A stretch of 64,000 nt of DNA from Rhodococcus sp. KRD197 (GTDB lineage Bacteria > Actinomycetota > Actinomycetes > Mycobacteriales > Mycobacteriaceae): the NCBI RefSeq assembly GCF_017168235.1, contig NZ_JABFAO010000010.1, positions 62,001 through 126,000 on the forward strand. The letters run 5' to 3'. Below are positions 47,440 to 56,620 of this stretch, one piece after another. The position numbers and the translations under genes are program-made. Within the stretch, counting starts at the first letter, position 1. Each line of letters begins with the position of its first letter. Under the pieces are notes generated by a model. It ran no database searches and was not told the origin of the DNA. It worked only from the letters and a program-made list of their open reading frames with translations.

Positions 47440-48855
47440 ATGTCTGCCGTACTGGGCGCATCCCTCGGAGTGGCAGGGCTGCGTGCGGTGTCGATGGACC
47501 TGTCCGTGTCCCAGCACCTGTCCGCGTCCCAGGAACTGTCTGCGGAGCAACCGCACAGCACCGAGTCTTTTTTGCAGCCAGCGCAGTCGCCCGAGGACCC
47601 ATGGGGTTCGGTCACCTGGTCCGTGCACCGACTTGCGCGTGAGCAGAACGTTTCCACCACCGCTGTCCTCGCGCTGCGCGAGAAGAACCCCGCCGAGGCC
47701 TATGGCGTCGAATACTCCGACGGTCTGGCGCTCGTCACCGATATCGGATCGCAGATCGGCGCGCTGCAAGAACTGGGCGAGATCGTCAGTGAACGCACGG
47801 TCGCACTGTTCGACGTCGGTGCCGGTGGCGTCACCGTCTCCGTCGTCGACGTCGAGTCCGGTCGCGTCCACGCAAGTCGACGCAGCGCCGTGCTGTCCGG
47901 GGATGCCTGCGACGCCGCGATAAGCACCTTCCTCCTCGGTACCGAACCGGACCGGTCCGAGGAGCGGACCTCGATGATCGAGGCAGTGTGCGCGGCCAAA
48001 GAACAGCTCTCCTCCGTCACCGCCGTCGAGCTGCCCGGGCCGTTCCCCGGTGGAAGTGTGGTTCTGCATCGGTCGGAACTCGACTCACTCATCCGCGAGA
48101 ACGTGCGCGGCGCCGTCGCCCTGGCACGTTCGGTGTTCGCGGACAGCCCACGCGTGGACGCACTGTATGCGGTCGGCGGGGGCGCCAACATGCAGATTGT
48201 CCGGCAGATCTTGTTCGACACGATCGAAGTGCCGATCTTCGTGCCACGCCGACCGGAAATGCTCGCCGCCCGCGGAGCCGTCGGACTGGCGCGGGGGTTC
48301 GCAGCCATGCCCGCTGCCAGCCACCCCAGGGGCTCCTCGGACCGACCCCGGCACAGTGACACCTCGTCACGACGAATCACGCGGCTGCGACGTTCTCGCT
48401 ACCTCGGCGGGGCCGTCATCGCGATGGCCGCGGGTGGTGTCGCCGGGGCGGCGGGGACCACGTCGAATGGGCCCGACGCGTCCCCGGTGGTCGAATTCAC
48501 TCCTGTGATCACCGTCTCCGAAGTCGAGACGTCCCCAGCGCTGCCGCCGGCCGCACCCTCGTCCGATGCAGTGTCGGTGACGCCAACCGTGCTGCCGACC
48601 TCACCTGTCAGTGACATTCCCTCAGCCCCCTCGTATCGGGAGTCCAGCGCCGAACAGGCCGAGCCCACCGCGGACGTGACCACGACAGTTCGGCGGCAGC
48701 GCGAAACGAGCACCCCTACGACGACCTCGTCGCCGGAGACCACCACGCGCGAAACCCGGACGCGTGAGAGCGATCCGGTCACGACCGCCCCTCCTGATAC
48801 CACGAGGACGACGACCGTTACCACCGCAGCGCCGATCGCGACGCGAGGGCGATGA
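47440..48855 (+). CDS. actin/Hsp70-fold ATPase-like membrane protein with Thr-rich tail
   Basis: This 471-residue protein has an N-terminal Hsp70/actin-like nucleotide fold: phosphate 1-like strand AVLGASLGVAGL at residues 3-14, phosphate 2-like FDVGAGGVTVSVVD at 124-137, and adenosine motif ALYAVGGGANMQIV at 241-254. One membrane helix follows (residues 321-339), then a 130-residue Pro/Thr/Ser tail (TTTSSPETTTRETRTRESDP) that should lie outside the membrane. The start ATG 47440 follows GGAGCGGGG by 5 bases. It is clearly paralogous to the protein at 51.5 kb. The function is unknown; a cytoplasmic sensor or chaperone ATPase coupled to an external wall-spanning stalk is only a hypothesis. Confidence 0.78.
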   Translation: MSAVLGASLGVAGLRAVSMDLSVSQHLSASQELSAEQPHSTESFLQPAQSPEDPWGSVTWSVHRLAREQNVSTTAVLALREKNPAEAYGVEYSDGLALVTDIGSQIGALQELGEIVSERTVALFDVGAGGVTVSVVDVESGRVHASRRSAVLSGDACDAAISTFLLGTEPDRSEERTSMIEAVCAAKEQLSSVTAVELPGPFPGGSVVLHRSELDSLIRENVRGAVALARSVFADSPRVDALYAVGGGANMQIVRQILFDTIEVPIFVPRRPEMLAARGAVGLARGFAAMPAASHPRGSSDRPRHSDTSSRRITRLRRSRYLGGAVIAMAAGGVAGAAGTTSNGPDASPVVEFTPVITVSEVETSPALPPAAPSSDAVSVTPTVLPTSPVSDIPSAPSYRESSAEQAEPTADVTTTVRRQRETSTPTTTSSPETTTRETRTRESDPVTTAPPDTTRTTTVTTAAPIATRGR

Positions 48856-48895
48856 TTGCTGGCGGTTGTTCACATTTTTCCGGCACACTCCTCTC

Positions 48896-50344
48896 ATGGC
48901 TTCGATACAGACCGAGCGCGAGGACAAATTCGACGCGGACTCAGAACTCGTCCTACCTTCGCTGGAGAAAGTGATTCCCGAGGACGGGTCCGTGGAGACC
49001 TCGGAAGTGCAGTTGATCAGCACGTACTTCGACACCGAGGACCTCGACCTCCTTGCTCGCGGTATCACGGTGCGGCGTCGGCGCGGAGACACCGACACCG
49101 GATGGCACGCGAAAGTCCCAGCAGACAAGGCGCGCACCGAAATTCGACTGCCACTCGGAACGGGTGAGGATTCGTCCGTCCCGCACGAAATGGAAAGCCT
49201 TCTCGTCGGGGCCGCACTCGGCAAGCCGTTGGCTCGGGTGGCGACGCTGACATCGCTGCGACGCGCGCACCGCCTGCTCGATCGAGACGGGTCCGTGGTC
49301 GCCGAGATCGCCGACGACACAGTCACCGTCGATCTCGCCGGAGCCGACGGTCACGGCTGGCGTGAATGGGAAGTCGAACTCGGACCGGCCGGGTCGGAGT
49401 CGACATTGAAGCGCGTGGGCAAAGCGCTCGTCGCCGCCGGGGCAGTGCGCAGCGCGCACTCGTCCAAACTGCATCGCGCCCTCAAATCCGATTCCGAGCC
49501 CGCCCACACCGGAGCGTTGGGCGTCGTCGCGGAGTACCTCGACCAGCAAACGCAAGCCATCTTCGCCGGGGACGTCTACCTTCGCCGCGGCATGGATCCC
49601 ATCCACTCGACTCGCGTGGCGATTCGCCGCTACCGCAGTACGCTCCGCGTCTTCGGCGACGTCTTCGACGAGGATCGCGCCGTCCAACTCGATGCCGAAC
49701 TGACCTGGTACGCGAGCGTGCTCGGTGAGGTTCGCGACCGCCAGGTCTTGCGCGCCCGATTCTCCGAGTCCGTGCACGACATGCCGGATCATCTGCTGCT
49801 CGGCCCAGTCGCCGCCCGAATCGAGAACGACTTGCTGGCCGCGCAGATCCGAGCCCGTGAAGCGATTGCCACCGAACTCGACGGGGATCGCTATCGGGTC
49901 TTGCTCGCGCAGCTGCGTGAGTACTCTCGTGGGCTACCCATCGCCGAGGGCGCCTCGAAGACCACTGAAGGCGATCTCGACAAAATGGCGCGGAAGGCGG
50001 AAAAGAAGGCCGCCAAGCGCGTCGCACAGGCCATCGACGGCGGCGAGGTAGAGGCGATGCATCGGGCCCGCAAAGCGGCAAAACGCGCCCGCTACGCCGC
50101 GGAACTGGTCAAGCCCATCGTCGGGAAGAAGGCGGCGAAGACGCGAATCGAGCGGTTCACGTCCGTGCAGGAGATCCTCGGAGAGCACCAGGACGCAGTG
50201 GTGGCGGCCGCGGCACTGCTCGAACTCGGACGCACAGCAGGTGTGACGCCGGGTGAGAACGGTTTCTCGTTCGGCCTGCTCTACGCGAGAGAACTGCAGG
50301 CCGCCAGCGACGCCAGGGCCGAAATCGCTGCGTTCGATCTCTAG
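48896..50344 (+). CDS. CYTH-CHAD domain protein (polyphosphate-associated)
   Basis: This 482-residue protein has a CYTH domain (residues 1-200) starting SIQTEREDKFDAD with the ExExK-type motif (EREDK), and STYFDTEDLDLLARGITVRR lining a triphosphate tunnel. A CHAD domain follows (215-480): IHSTRVAIRRYRSTLRVFGD and MHRARKAAKRARYAAELV supply the conserved His and basic helices. CYTH enzymes hydrolyse triphosphate or similar; CHAD domains bind polyphosphate granules. ATG 48896 is used, 40 bases after the Hsp70-like gene. It lies in the middle of the three related genes on the same strand. Confidence 0.9.
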   Translation: MASIQTEREDKFDADSELVLPSLEKVIPEDGSVETSEVQLISTYFDTEDLDLLARGITVRRRRGDTDTGWHAKVPADKARTEIRLPLGTGEDSSVPHEMESLLVGAALGKPLARVATLTSLRRAHRLLDRDGSVVAEIADDTVTVDLAGADGHGWREWEVELGPAGSESTLKRVGKALVAAGAVRSAHSSKLHRALKSDSEPAHTGALGVVAEYLDQQTQAIFAGDVYLRRGMDPIHSTRVAIRRYRSTLRVFGDVFDEDRAVQLDAELTWYASVLGEVRDRQVLRARFSESVHDMPDHLLLGPVAARIENDLLAAQIRAREAIATELDGDRYRVLLAQLREYSRGLPIAEGASKTTEGDLDKMARKAEKKAAKRVAQAIDGGEVEAMHRARKAAKRARYAAELVKPIVGKKAAKTRIERFTSVQEILGEHQDAVVAAAALLELGRTAGVTPGENGFSFGLLYARELQAASDARAEIAAFDL

Positions 50345-50455
50345 GAATTACGGATTTCCTCGGTACGGGGTAACCTCATCGCCGAACAAACCGACTGATT
50401 GTCCGCATTCTCTGCGGGGGGCGGTGTCCGACGAAACCGGGGGAGTGCAACAGCC

Positions 50456-51424
50456 ATGCGTATTGCATTGGGCGTGCACGTCAGCACGTACGAGGTGACG
50501 GCGTCGCTCGTCGACACCTCGCTCCCTGAGCTTGGCCCCGTCGCCAGTCGGATCGTCCCTGTGGCCACTGCGCCCGGTGGAATCGGCGGCGCGGTCTCCG
50601 CCGCTCTCGGGTTCATGCGAGTACAGGCGATGCAGAACGACCTGCACGTGGACGGCGCTGCTGTGGTCTGCGAAAACGCGCTGCAACGCGAAATCATCGC
50701 CGACGCGTTGGCCGAGAGCGAGTCGACGCCGCCGCTCGTCGTCGATATTTTTCACGAGAGTTTGTCGGATGCGTTCACCCCGGATGTCAGCGCTGCCCTG
50801 CTTGTCGGTGAGGTGCAGCCGCTCGCTGCTCCCGCGCCTTCGCGCGTGGAACACCGCAGCACATGGCCCGTCGCCGCGGTGGGGGCCTGTGTGCTGGCCA
50901 CGCTGGGCGGCGTCACCGCGTGGGCGATGACCTCGCAACCGGCAAGCGAGTCGACCCCGACCAACGAAATGGTCTACCCGTCGGGCGCAGCCGGCGCGAC
51001 GGCCGACCCGGAGCGTGTGGTCGCGCCCGAGCCCGCGCCGGCCCCTATTGATCCGGCCGAACCCGAAGGGGTCGGTGCCGACGTCGTCCCCGGTTACGCG
51101 TCGGGCGCCGGTGCGGTGCTGGTGCCGCCGGTGGTCGAGCCGACCGTCGGACCGCCCTTTTCGACGACGCCAGGCAATCCCGTGAAGCCCCCCACCGCGA
51201 CCAGCGACCCCACGACTCCTGGTGGTGGGTCAGGTCCGGTGGACCCCAAACCTGATCCCAAACCTGATCCGACGCCCGATCCGACGCCCGATCCGACAAC
51301 GGATCCGACGCCCGATCCGACAACTGATCCGACGGAGAGCCCCACCGAGGAGCCCGAACCGTCGGACGAGGTCACTGCCGAGCCCACCGTCGAAGCGCCC
51401 GAATCGACGACAGAGGCCGAGTAG
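50456..51424 (+). CDS. truncated actin-fold-like membrane protein with Pro-rich repeat tail
   Basis: This 322-residue protein begins RIALGVHVSTYEVTASLVD, resembling the first beta strands of the two Hsp70-like proteins nearby. It lacks phosphate-2 and adenosine motifs, so it probably cannot hydrolyse ATP. The N-terminal domain (about 125 residues) is followed by a membrane helix (residues 137-158) and a long Pro/Asp/Thr tail with DPTPDPTPDPTTDPTPD repeats. It may belong to the actinobacterial group described as DUF7159-like. ATG 50456 is 111 bases after the CYTH-CHAD stop. It may be a regulatory or structural partner of the neighbouring ATPase-like proteins. Confidence 0.65.
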   Translation: MRIALGVHVSTYEVTASLVDTSLPELGPVASRIVPVATAPGGIGGAVSAALGFMRVQAMQNDLHVDGAAVVCENALQREIIADALAESESTPPLVVDIFHESLSDAFTPDVSAALLVGEVQPLAAPAPSRVEHRSTWPVAAVGACVLATLGGVTAWAMTSQPASESTPTNEMVYPSGAAGATADPERVVAPEPAPAPIDPAEPEGVGADVVPGYASGAGAVLVPPVVEPTVGPPFSTTPGNPVKPPTATSDPTTPGGGSGPVDPKPDPKPDPTPDPTPDPTTDPTPDPTTDPTESPTEEPEPSDEVTAEPTVEAPESTTEAE

Positions 51425-51542
51425 TCACCCGATAGCTCAAACAAACCTGAGGATTGTAAATTGGCCCATTAGCCTACCCAAGGGTGGGTGATGACGATAC
51501 GATCCGACGGTCGGAATGCCTGCTGTCGAAGCCGAGGAAGCC

Positions 51543-52505
51543 ATGAAAACGGTGTTGGGAGTCTCTGTCGGCTCCACCACAGCTCGAGCTGCCGCCCTCG
51601 CGATCGCCGACGAATCAGTGTGCTCGGCTGGAGTCGTCCGATCCTTCGGGGCAGCCGGCCAGGTCGCCGCAGCAGTCCAACTCCTCGAAACGACGGCCGC
51701 AGCCCAACACGTCGTCCCCGCCGACCGTGTCATTGCCGTCCCCGACGACCCCGCTGGACGCGCGAAGCGCTCGGCCTTCGCGATGCACGAGGCCGAACGG
51801 TTCACCGTGGTGTCGGAACTGGGTGCGCAACTACGCTTCCTTCGCGGCACCGGTCAACTTGATGGAATCCGCACCGTCGCCGTGTGCGATATCGGGGCTT
51901 CGGGCACGACGGTGTCCCTCGCTGAACCCGCGACGGGCCGCGTCCTGATCTCTCGACGGACAACACTGTTCGGCGGAAAGGTGTGCGACGACGCCGTCCG
52001 CGACTATCTGCTGTCGACGTACGGGGCCGACGAGCTGGTGTCGAGCAGCGGAGTCGACGCACTCATGGTGGCGATCGGTCTCGCGCGCGAACAATTATCG
52101 AGCCTACGCGTGGCCGAGATCCCCGGGCCGTTCGTCGCTGGAGCTGTTCGGTTGTGGCGTAGCTCTTTCGACGAGATCGTCGAGTCAGCGGTCCGCTACA
52201 TAGAGGGCTGGACCGCCAGCGTCATCGTCGACGCGCCCCAGTCAGTGAACGCGCTCGTGATGGTCGGTGGGTGCGCGCACCTGCCGATATTGCGTCGCGT
52301 CCTCAGACGCGATCTCAGGCTGCCGGTGCTCGTTCCCAACATGCCCGAATCGCTCACCGCACACGGGGCGGCGTTGCTCGCATCCGACGCAGCACGGCGC
52401 CGGACGCGTCGCCCGCTCGTGTCGGTCAAGACGATCGAAGCTCCGCCGACCACCTACGGCACTCCGACGTACGGCCCGATGGCCCGCCATCGCAGCAGCG
52501 CCTGA
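51543..52505 (+). CDS. cytosolic actin/Hsp70-fold ATPase-like protein
   Basis: This 320-residue protein has KTVLGVSVGSTTARAAALAI at the start, phosphate 2-like CDIGASGTTVSLAEP (115-129) and adenosine-site ALVMVGGCAHLPIL (237-250). It aligns along its length with the first protein of the cluster: for example AREQLSSLRVAEIPGPF here and AKEQLSSVTAVELPGPF there. It lacks a membrane helix and the Thr-rich tail; the C-terminus is short and basic. GAGGAA is 4 bases before ATG 51543. Substrate-binding and function are unknown. Confidence 0.8.
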   Translation: MKTVLGVSVGSTTARAAALAIADESVCSAGVVRSFGAAGQVAAAVQLLETTAAAQHVVPADRVIAVPDDPAGRAKRSAFAMHEAERFTVVSELGAQLRFLRGTGQLDGIRTVAVCDIGASGTTVSLAEPATGRVLISRRTTLFGGKVCDDAVRDYLLSTYGADELVSSSGVDALMVAIGLAREQLSSLRVAEIPGPFVAGAVRLWRSSFDEIVESAVRYIEGWTASVIVDAPQSVNALVMVGGCAHLPILRRVLRRDLRLPVLVPNMPESLTAHGAALLASDAARRRTRRPLVSVKTIEAPPTTYGTPTYGPMARHRSSA

Positions 52506-52595
52506 ACACTATGGTCCTCGCCCAGACTTACAGAGGCATGCCTATGACGTTGCACAAGCTCGAGGGTGCGCATGTACTCGGGACGTCCCGACCGG

Positions 52596-52609
52596 TAGGT
52601 TGCCACGAA
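52596..52609 (+). promoter_or_regulatory. -10 element with leaderless start of the hadAB-like gene
   Basis: TAGGTT at 52596-52601 is followed by seven bases and ATG 52609. No Shine-Dalgarno is present. Confidence 0.5.
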
Positions 52610-53664
52610 TGAGTGAGAACGTGGCAGCAACCGAGAACTTCGACCCGGCCGAGCATGTTCGGGCCATGATCGGCCGTCACTACCGCACCGCCGACTACTA
52701 CGAGGTCGGCCGCGAGAAGGTTCGCGAATACGCGCGGGCGGTGCAGGACTTCAACCCGCTGCACTGGGACGGCGACGCGGCCAAAGCCCTCGGCCATAGC
52801 AATGTGATCGCTCCGCTCACCTTCATGTCGCTCGTTGGAACGCTCGCGCAGCGACGCCTGCTGGAAAAGATCGCCGTCGGGTTCGACCTCAGCCAGATGT
52901 TGCAGACGGATCAGATCCTCGAGTTCTACCAGCCGATCGTTGCCGGCGACCAGCTGTACTGCGATGTCTCCCTCGATTCCTACCGGGAAGTGATGGGCAA
53001 GGACATGATGGTCACCAAGAACATCGTGTCCAACCAACGCAACGAGCTGGTCGAGATCACGTACACCACGCTGCTGATCGGCCGGGACGGCGATGTCGAC
53101 AAAGGGATCATCGAGGCCGCCGAGAGTCTCGTCATGCATGGCGCGACCACGATGGCCGCGCGAGCGAGTGCATCGGACCACGACGACGAGGAGCAGGTCG
53201 AGCACCCACCTCTGATGACCGTGGACCACCGCTCGGCGCCGTCGGTGAAGTTCGAGGACGTATCTGTCGGAGATACCCTGCCGGGTAAGACGTTCCGCCT
53301 CACGCGCGGCGACCTCGTCAACTACGCGGGTGTTGCCGGCGACGCCAACCCCATTCACTGGAGCGAAAAGTTCGCCAAACTCATCGATCTGGACAATGTT
53401 CTCGCCCATGGCATGCTCACGATGGGACTGGGCGGCGGCTACATCACGGAGTGGCTGGGTGATCCGGGCGCGGTGAAGGACTACACGGTGCGATTCACTG
53501 CGCCGATTCCTGTCGACACGCACAGGGCAGCCGAAATCGAATTCGGGGGCAAGATCAAGTCGCTCGACACCGAGGCGCGTACCGCTGTCATCGCGCTCAG
53601 CGCAACGTTCGAGGGAAAGCGCATCTTCGGTCACCGCGCGACGGCGACGGTTCAGCTGGCCTGA
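52609..53664 (+). CDS. fused HadA-HadB-type (3R)-hydroxyacyl-ACP dehydratase
   Basis: This 351-residue double hot-dog protein has an N-terminal FAS1-dehydratase-like (HadA) domain (residues 10-170): YYEVGREKVREYARAVQDFN, then APLTFMSL. Its C-terminal MaoC (HadB-like) domain carries the catalytic motif YAGVAGDANPIHWSEKFAK and NVLAHGMLTMGL. In mycobacteria HadA and HadB are separate subunits acting in FAS-II mycolate elongation; here both halves are one chain. It lies just after the actin-fold cluster and has its own leaderless promoter signature. A role in another lipid pathway is possible. Confidence 0.86.
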   Translation: MSENVAATENFDPAEHVRAMIGRHYRTADYYEVGREKVREYARAVQDFNPLHWDGDAAKALGHSNVIAPLTFMSLVGTLAQRRLLEKIAVGFDLSQMLQTDQILEFYQPIVAGDQLYCDVSLDSYREVMGKDMMVTKNIVSNQRNELVEITYTTLLIGRDGDVDKGIIEAAESLVMHGATTMAARASASDHDDEEQVEHPPLMTVDHRSAPSVKFEDVSVGDTLPGKTFRLTRGDLVNYAGVAGDANPIHWSEKFAKLIDLDNVLAHGMLTMGLGGGYITEWLGDPGAVKDYTVRFTAPIPVDTHRAAEIEFGGKIKSLDTEARTAVIALSATFEGKRIFGHRATATVQLA

Positions 53665-54200
53665 CAGGGTCGGCGTCCACGGCCGCCGAGGTGTGCAGGG
53701 GGTTTGGGTAGCGGGTGATCCTCCGGTGCCAACGGCTGGGTGTCTCGCCGCTGCCGCGAACTGGCCCAGGTGATGCGGTGACCGGACTGTGTGGCGTCGC
53801 TGCCGACAACAGGTCGGAGAGCTCTGTGCCGTCGCATGACCTGGCACTCGGTTCTCGCACGTCAGTTGACTCCCGGTGCAGATGGTGGACCTCGGCCCGG
53901 GTGCGGTGTGTGACTCGCGTGGGCGAGTGTGGCGCGTCGGTCCTTAGGCGCTGTGGTTGTGTCTTCGGGGTTTTCGTCGTCGGTGGTAGCTGGGGATGGG
54001 TTGTTGGTGGGGGTCGGTTTCGGCGGATCGCCCCGGGGGGGTGGGGTACGACCAGTGCTCGGGCACAACGAGGTGCCGTCCGCCAATCTACATTCTTCTG
54101 GTGAAAATGCCAGCGGCGGGGAGATGTCTTTCCCGTCACGCGAGGCGGCGTTTTCCCTACTCAGCGGTCAGTTGCAGGCCTGGCCGAACATGAACGGGCT
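53665..54200. other. 536-base stretch without a supported gene
   Basis: No frame in either direction has a good start and coding character. The minus strand from about 53870 to 54090 reads Pro/Thr-rich and could be the decayed end of a gene (HNH/DUF222 endonucleases have similar tails), but no motif confirms it. No RNA was seen. Confidence 0.5.
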
Positions 54201-55454
54201 CTACTGCGCGTACGACGCCAGGAAGTTGCCGAATCGCTCGATTGCCTCCGACAGGTCACGGGCCCAGGGCAGCGTCACGATGCGAATGTGATCGTGCCCA
54301 GGCCAGTTGAATCCGGTGCCTTGGACGACGAGGATCTTCTCCTGCAGCAGCAGATCCTGGACGAGCTTCTCGTCGTCGTAGATCTCGTGCACCTCCGGAT
54401 CGAGGCGCGGGAAGGCATAGAGCGCACCACGTGGTTTGACGCACGAGACGCCCGGGATCGCGTTGAGCTTCTCCCATGCGACATCCCGTTGTTCGAGTAG
54501 GCGGCCACCGGGCAGGATCAGATCCTCGATGCTCTGATGTCCACCGAGCGCGACCTGAATGGCGTGCTGAGCGGGCACATTGGGGCACAGTCGGGTGGAG
54601 GCGAGCAGGTCGATCCCCTCGATGAAGCCGGCGGCATGCTCTTTCGGCCCGGTGATCGCGAGCCAACCGGAGCGGTAGCCCGCGACACGGTAGGCCTTGG
54701 ACAGCCCGTTGTACGTCAGGCACAGCAGGTCTGGAGCGAGGCTCGCGAGCGAGATGTGTTCGGCGTCGTCGTAGAGAATCCGGTCGTAGATCTCGTCGGC
54801 CAACAACAGCAGCTGATGCTTGCGGGCCAGCTCGACGATGCCCTCGAGTACCTCCTTCGAGTAGACGGCGCCGGTCGGGTTGTTGGGGTTGATCACCAGC
54901 AGCGCGACGGTCTTCGGCGTGATCTTCGATTCGATGTCGGCGAGATCCGGGTTCCACCCGTTTTCCTCGTCGCACAGGTAGTGCACGGCCTTGCCCCCGG
55001 ACAGCGTGGTCATCGCCGTCCACAGTGGGTAGTCCGGCGCCGGGATCAGAACCTCGTCGCCATCGTCGAGCAGCGCCTGCATGGTCATCGTGATGAGCTC
55101 GGAGACCCCGTTGCCGAGGTAGATGTCATCGACGTCCAGTTCGGGGAAACCGGGTTCCAGCTCGTACCGGGTGACGATCGCGCGGCGCGCGGAGAGAATG
55201 CCCTTGGACTCGGAGTAGCCCTGCGCGTACGGCAGCGCGGCGATCATGTCGCGGACGATGACGTCGGGGGCCTCGAAGCCGAACGGCGCGGGATTGCCGA
55301 TGTTGAGCTTGAGAATGCGGTGGCCTTCCGCCTCCAGCCGCGCGGCATGGGCGTGCACCGGACCGCGGATCTCGTACAGCACGTTCTGGAGCTTCGTCGA
55401 CTGCGAAAGAGTGCGGTGTCGAACGGGGTGGTGGATCGTCTGCGGATGGCTCAC
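54201..55454 (-). CDS. class I aminotransferase (AspC/AlaA type)
   Basis: This 417-residue PLP enzyme has an N-terminus with LQNVLYEIRGPVHAHAARLE, PDYPLWTAM, the cofactor region VINPNNPTGAVYSKE, LLADEIYDRILYDD, and the PLP lysine in NGLSKAYRVAGYRSGWL. It transfers amino groups between glutamate and alanine or aspartate. The start is GTG 55454. It is divergent from the SRAP gene. In M. tuberculosis this gene (Rv0337c) is adjacent to the etfD orthologue (Rv0338c); here four other genes lie between them. Confidence 0.92.
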   Translation of the reverse strand: MSHPQTIHHPVRHRTLSQSTKLQNVLYEIRGPVHAHAARLEAEGHRILKLNIGNPAPFGFEAPDVIVRDMIAALPYAQGYSESKGILSARRAIVTRYELEPGFPELDVDDIYLGNGVSELITMTMQALLDDGDEVLIPAPDYPLWTAMTTLSGGKAVHYLCDEENGWNPDLADIESKITPKTVALLVINPNNPTGAVYSKEVLEGIVELARKHQLLLLADEIYDRILYDDAEHISLASLAPDLLCLTYNGLSKAYRVAGYRSGWLAITGPKEHAAGFIEGIDLLASTRLCPNVPAQHAIQVALGGHQSIEDLILPGGRLLEQRDVAWEKLNAIPGVSCVKPRGALYAFPRLDPEVHEIYDDEKLVQDLLLQEKILVVQGTGFNWPGHDHIRIVTLPWARDLSEAIERFGNFLASYAQ

Positions 55455-55544
55455 CCTCCCATGGTGCCAGGTGCGTCCCGGCCGACGCGAGCCATATTCG
55501 ATCGAGGGCGCTGGCTGTCGGTGGTCGGTGACACAATCGTGGCT

Positions 55545-56273
55545 ATGTGCGGACGTTATGCAAGCACCCAGACCGACTCCGACCTGCAGGCAGTGTTCGA
55601 TATCGCGGAGACGGTAGGCGAGCAGCTGCCGCCTGCATACAACGTGGCACCGACTCAGACGGTCCGGGCGGTCCTCGAGCGGGCGCCCAAGGACGAGCCG
55701 GAGTCTGCTGCGGTTCGGCAACTGCGCTCGGTGCGGTGGGGGTTGATCCCGTCGTGGGCGAAAGACCCCAAGATCGGCAGCAGGATGATCAACGCCCGTT
55801 CGGAGACGATCACCGAGAAGCCGTCCTTCAAGAAGGCCGCCGCGCGTCGGCGCTGCATCGTCCCTGCCGACGGCTACTACGAGTGGGAGAAGCGCGACGG
55901 GCAGAAGGTCCCGTACTTCCTGCACTCGGAAGCGCCGGGTTCAGAGCCTGCCGGCGTTCTAGCGATGGCGGGGTTGTACGAGCTCTGGCGCGACCCGTCC
56001 AAGGCCGAGGACGATCCCGACCGCTGGGTGTGGTCGGTGACGGTGCTCACTTCACCTGCCGCCGACGCTCTGGGACATATCCACGATCGATCGCCCGTCG
56101 TAATCCCGGAGAATCTACGGTCGGACTGGCTCGATCCCACAGTCACCGACCTCGTGACCGTTGCCGAGATGCTCGCGGCCATCCCCGAACCGCGGCTCGT
56201 TCCGTACGAGGTGAGCACTGCGGTCAACAGCGTGAGAAACAACGGACCCGAGCTGCTGGCGCCGGTGCGCTGA
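55545..56273 (+). CDS. SRAP-domain protein (HMCES/YedK family)
   Basis: This 242-residue protein begins MCGRYAS, so after methionine removal Cys2 can form the covalent link to abasic DNA. Other family marks are AYNVAPTQTV, RWGLIPSWAKD, NARSETITEKPSFK and RRCIVPADGYYEW with the active-site Glu, and HDRSPVVIP with the His. It shields abasic sites in single-stranded DNA during replication. ATG 55545 is fixed by the Cys2 requirement. Confidence 0.95.
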   Translation: MCGRYASTQTDSDLQAVFDIAETVGEQLPPAYNVAPTQTVRAVLERAPKDEPESAAVRQLRSVRWGLIPSWAKDPKIGSRMINARSETITEKPSFKKAAARRRCIVPADGYYEWEKRDGQKVPYFLHSEAPGSEPAGVLAMAGLYELWRDPSKAEDDPDRWVWSVTVLTSPAADALGHIHDRSPVVIPENLRSDWLDPTVTDLVTVAEMLAAIPEPRLVPYEVSTAVNSVRNNGPELLAPVR

Positions 56274-56282
56274 CGACTCAGC

Positions 56283-56510
56283 TCACCTCAGACGGGTGGC
56301 GCAGACGGCCCGCATCGTGTGGAGGGTCGGCTCGTCGATGCCGGACGCGGCCGGACCATCGAGCAGCACGGCGAGCCGCTCGAAATACGATCGGGCCGAA
56401 AGTCCGAACTGAACGTAGATATCTTCCTCACTCCCGCCGCCGTACTTGTACCAGGACCGGCCGAAAGCGAGAATCGACTCCTCGAGGTTGCTGGGGGCGG
56501 TTTCTCGCAT
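56283..56510 (-). CDS. DUF3263 protein
   Basis: This 75-residue helical protein has ILAFGRSWYKYGGGSEEDIY, then VQFGLSARSYFERLAVLLD and a basic end (HTMRAVCATRLR), which is the DUF3263 pattern. Its helix arrangement resembles a small DNA-binding protein, but no function is known. ATG 56510 is used. It is convergent with the SRAP gene (9 bases) and divergent from the S9 peptidase. Confidence 0.82.
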   Translation of the reverse strand: MRETAPSNLEESILAFGRSWYKYGGGSEEDIYVQFGLSARSYFERLAVLLDGPAASGIDEPTLHTMRAVCATRLR

Positions 56511-56606
56511 GTCTGCTCCTAAGGATCCGTCTCCTCCATAATCCGGGAGAGATTTGTCTGTGCGGTGAACTCCGCGTTACGCGAAGTCGCCGACGACGCA
56601 CTCGCC

Positions 56607-56620
56607 TAGGGTTGAATTCA
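56607..56620 (+). promoter_or_regulatory. -10 element with leaderless start of the S9 peptidase
   Basis: TAGGGT at 56607-56612 is followed by seven bases and ATG 56620, and no Shine-Dalgarno is visible. Confidence 0.5.
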
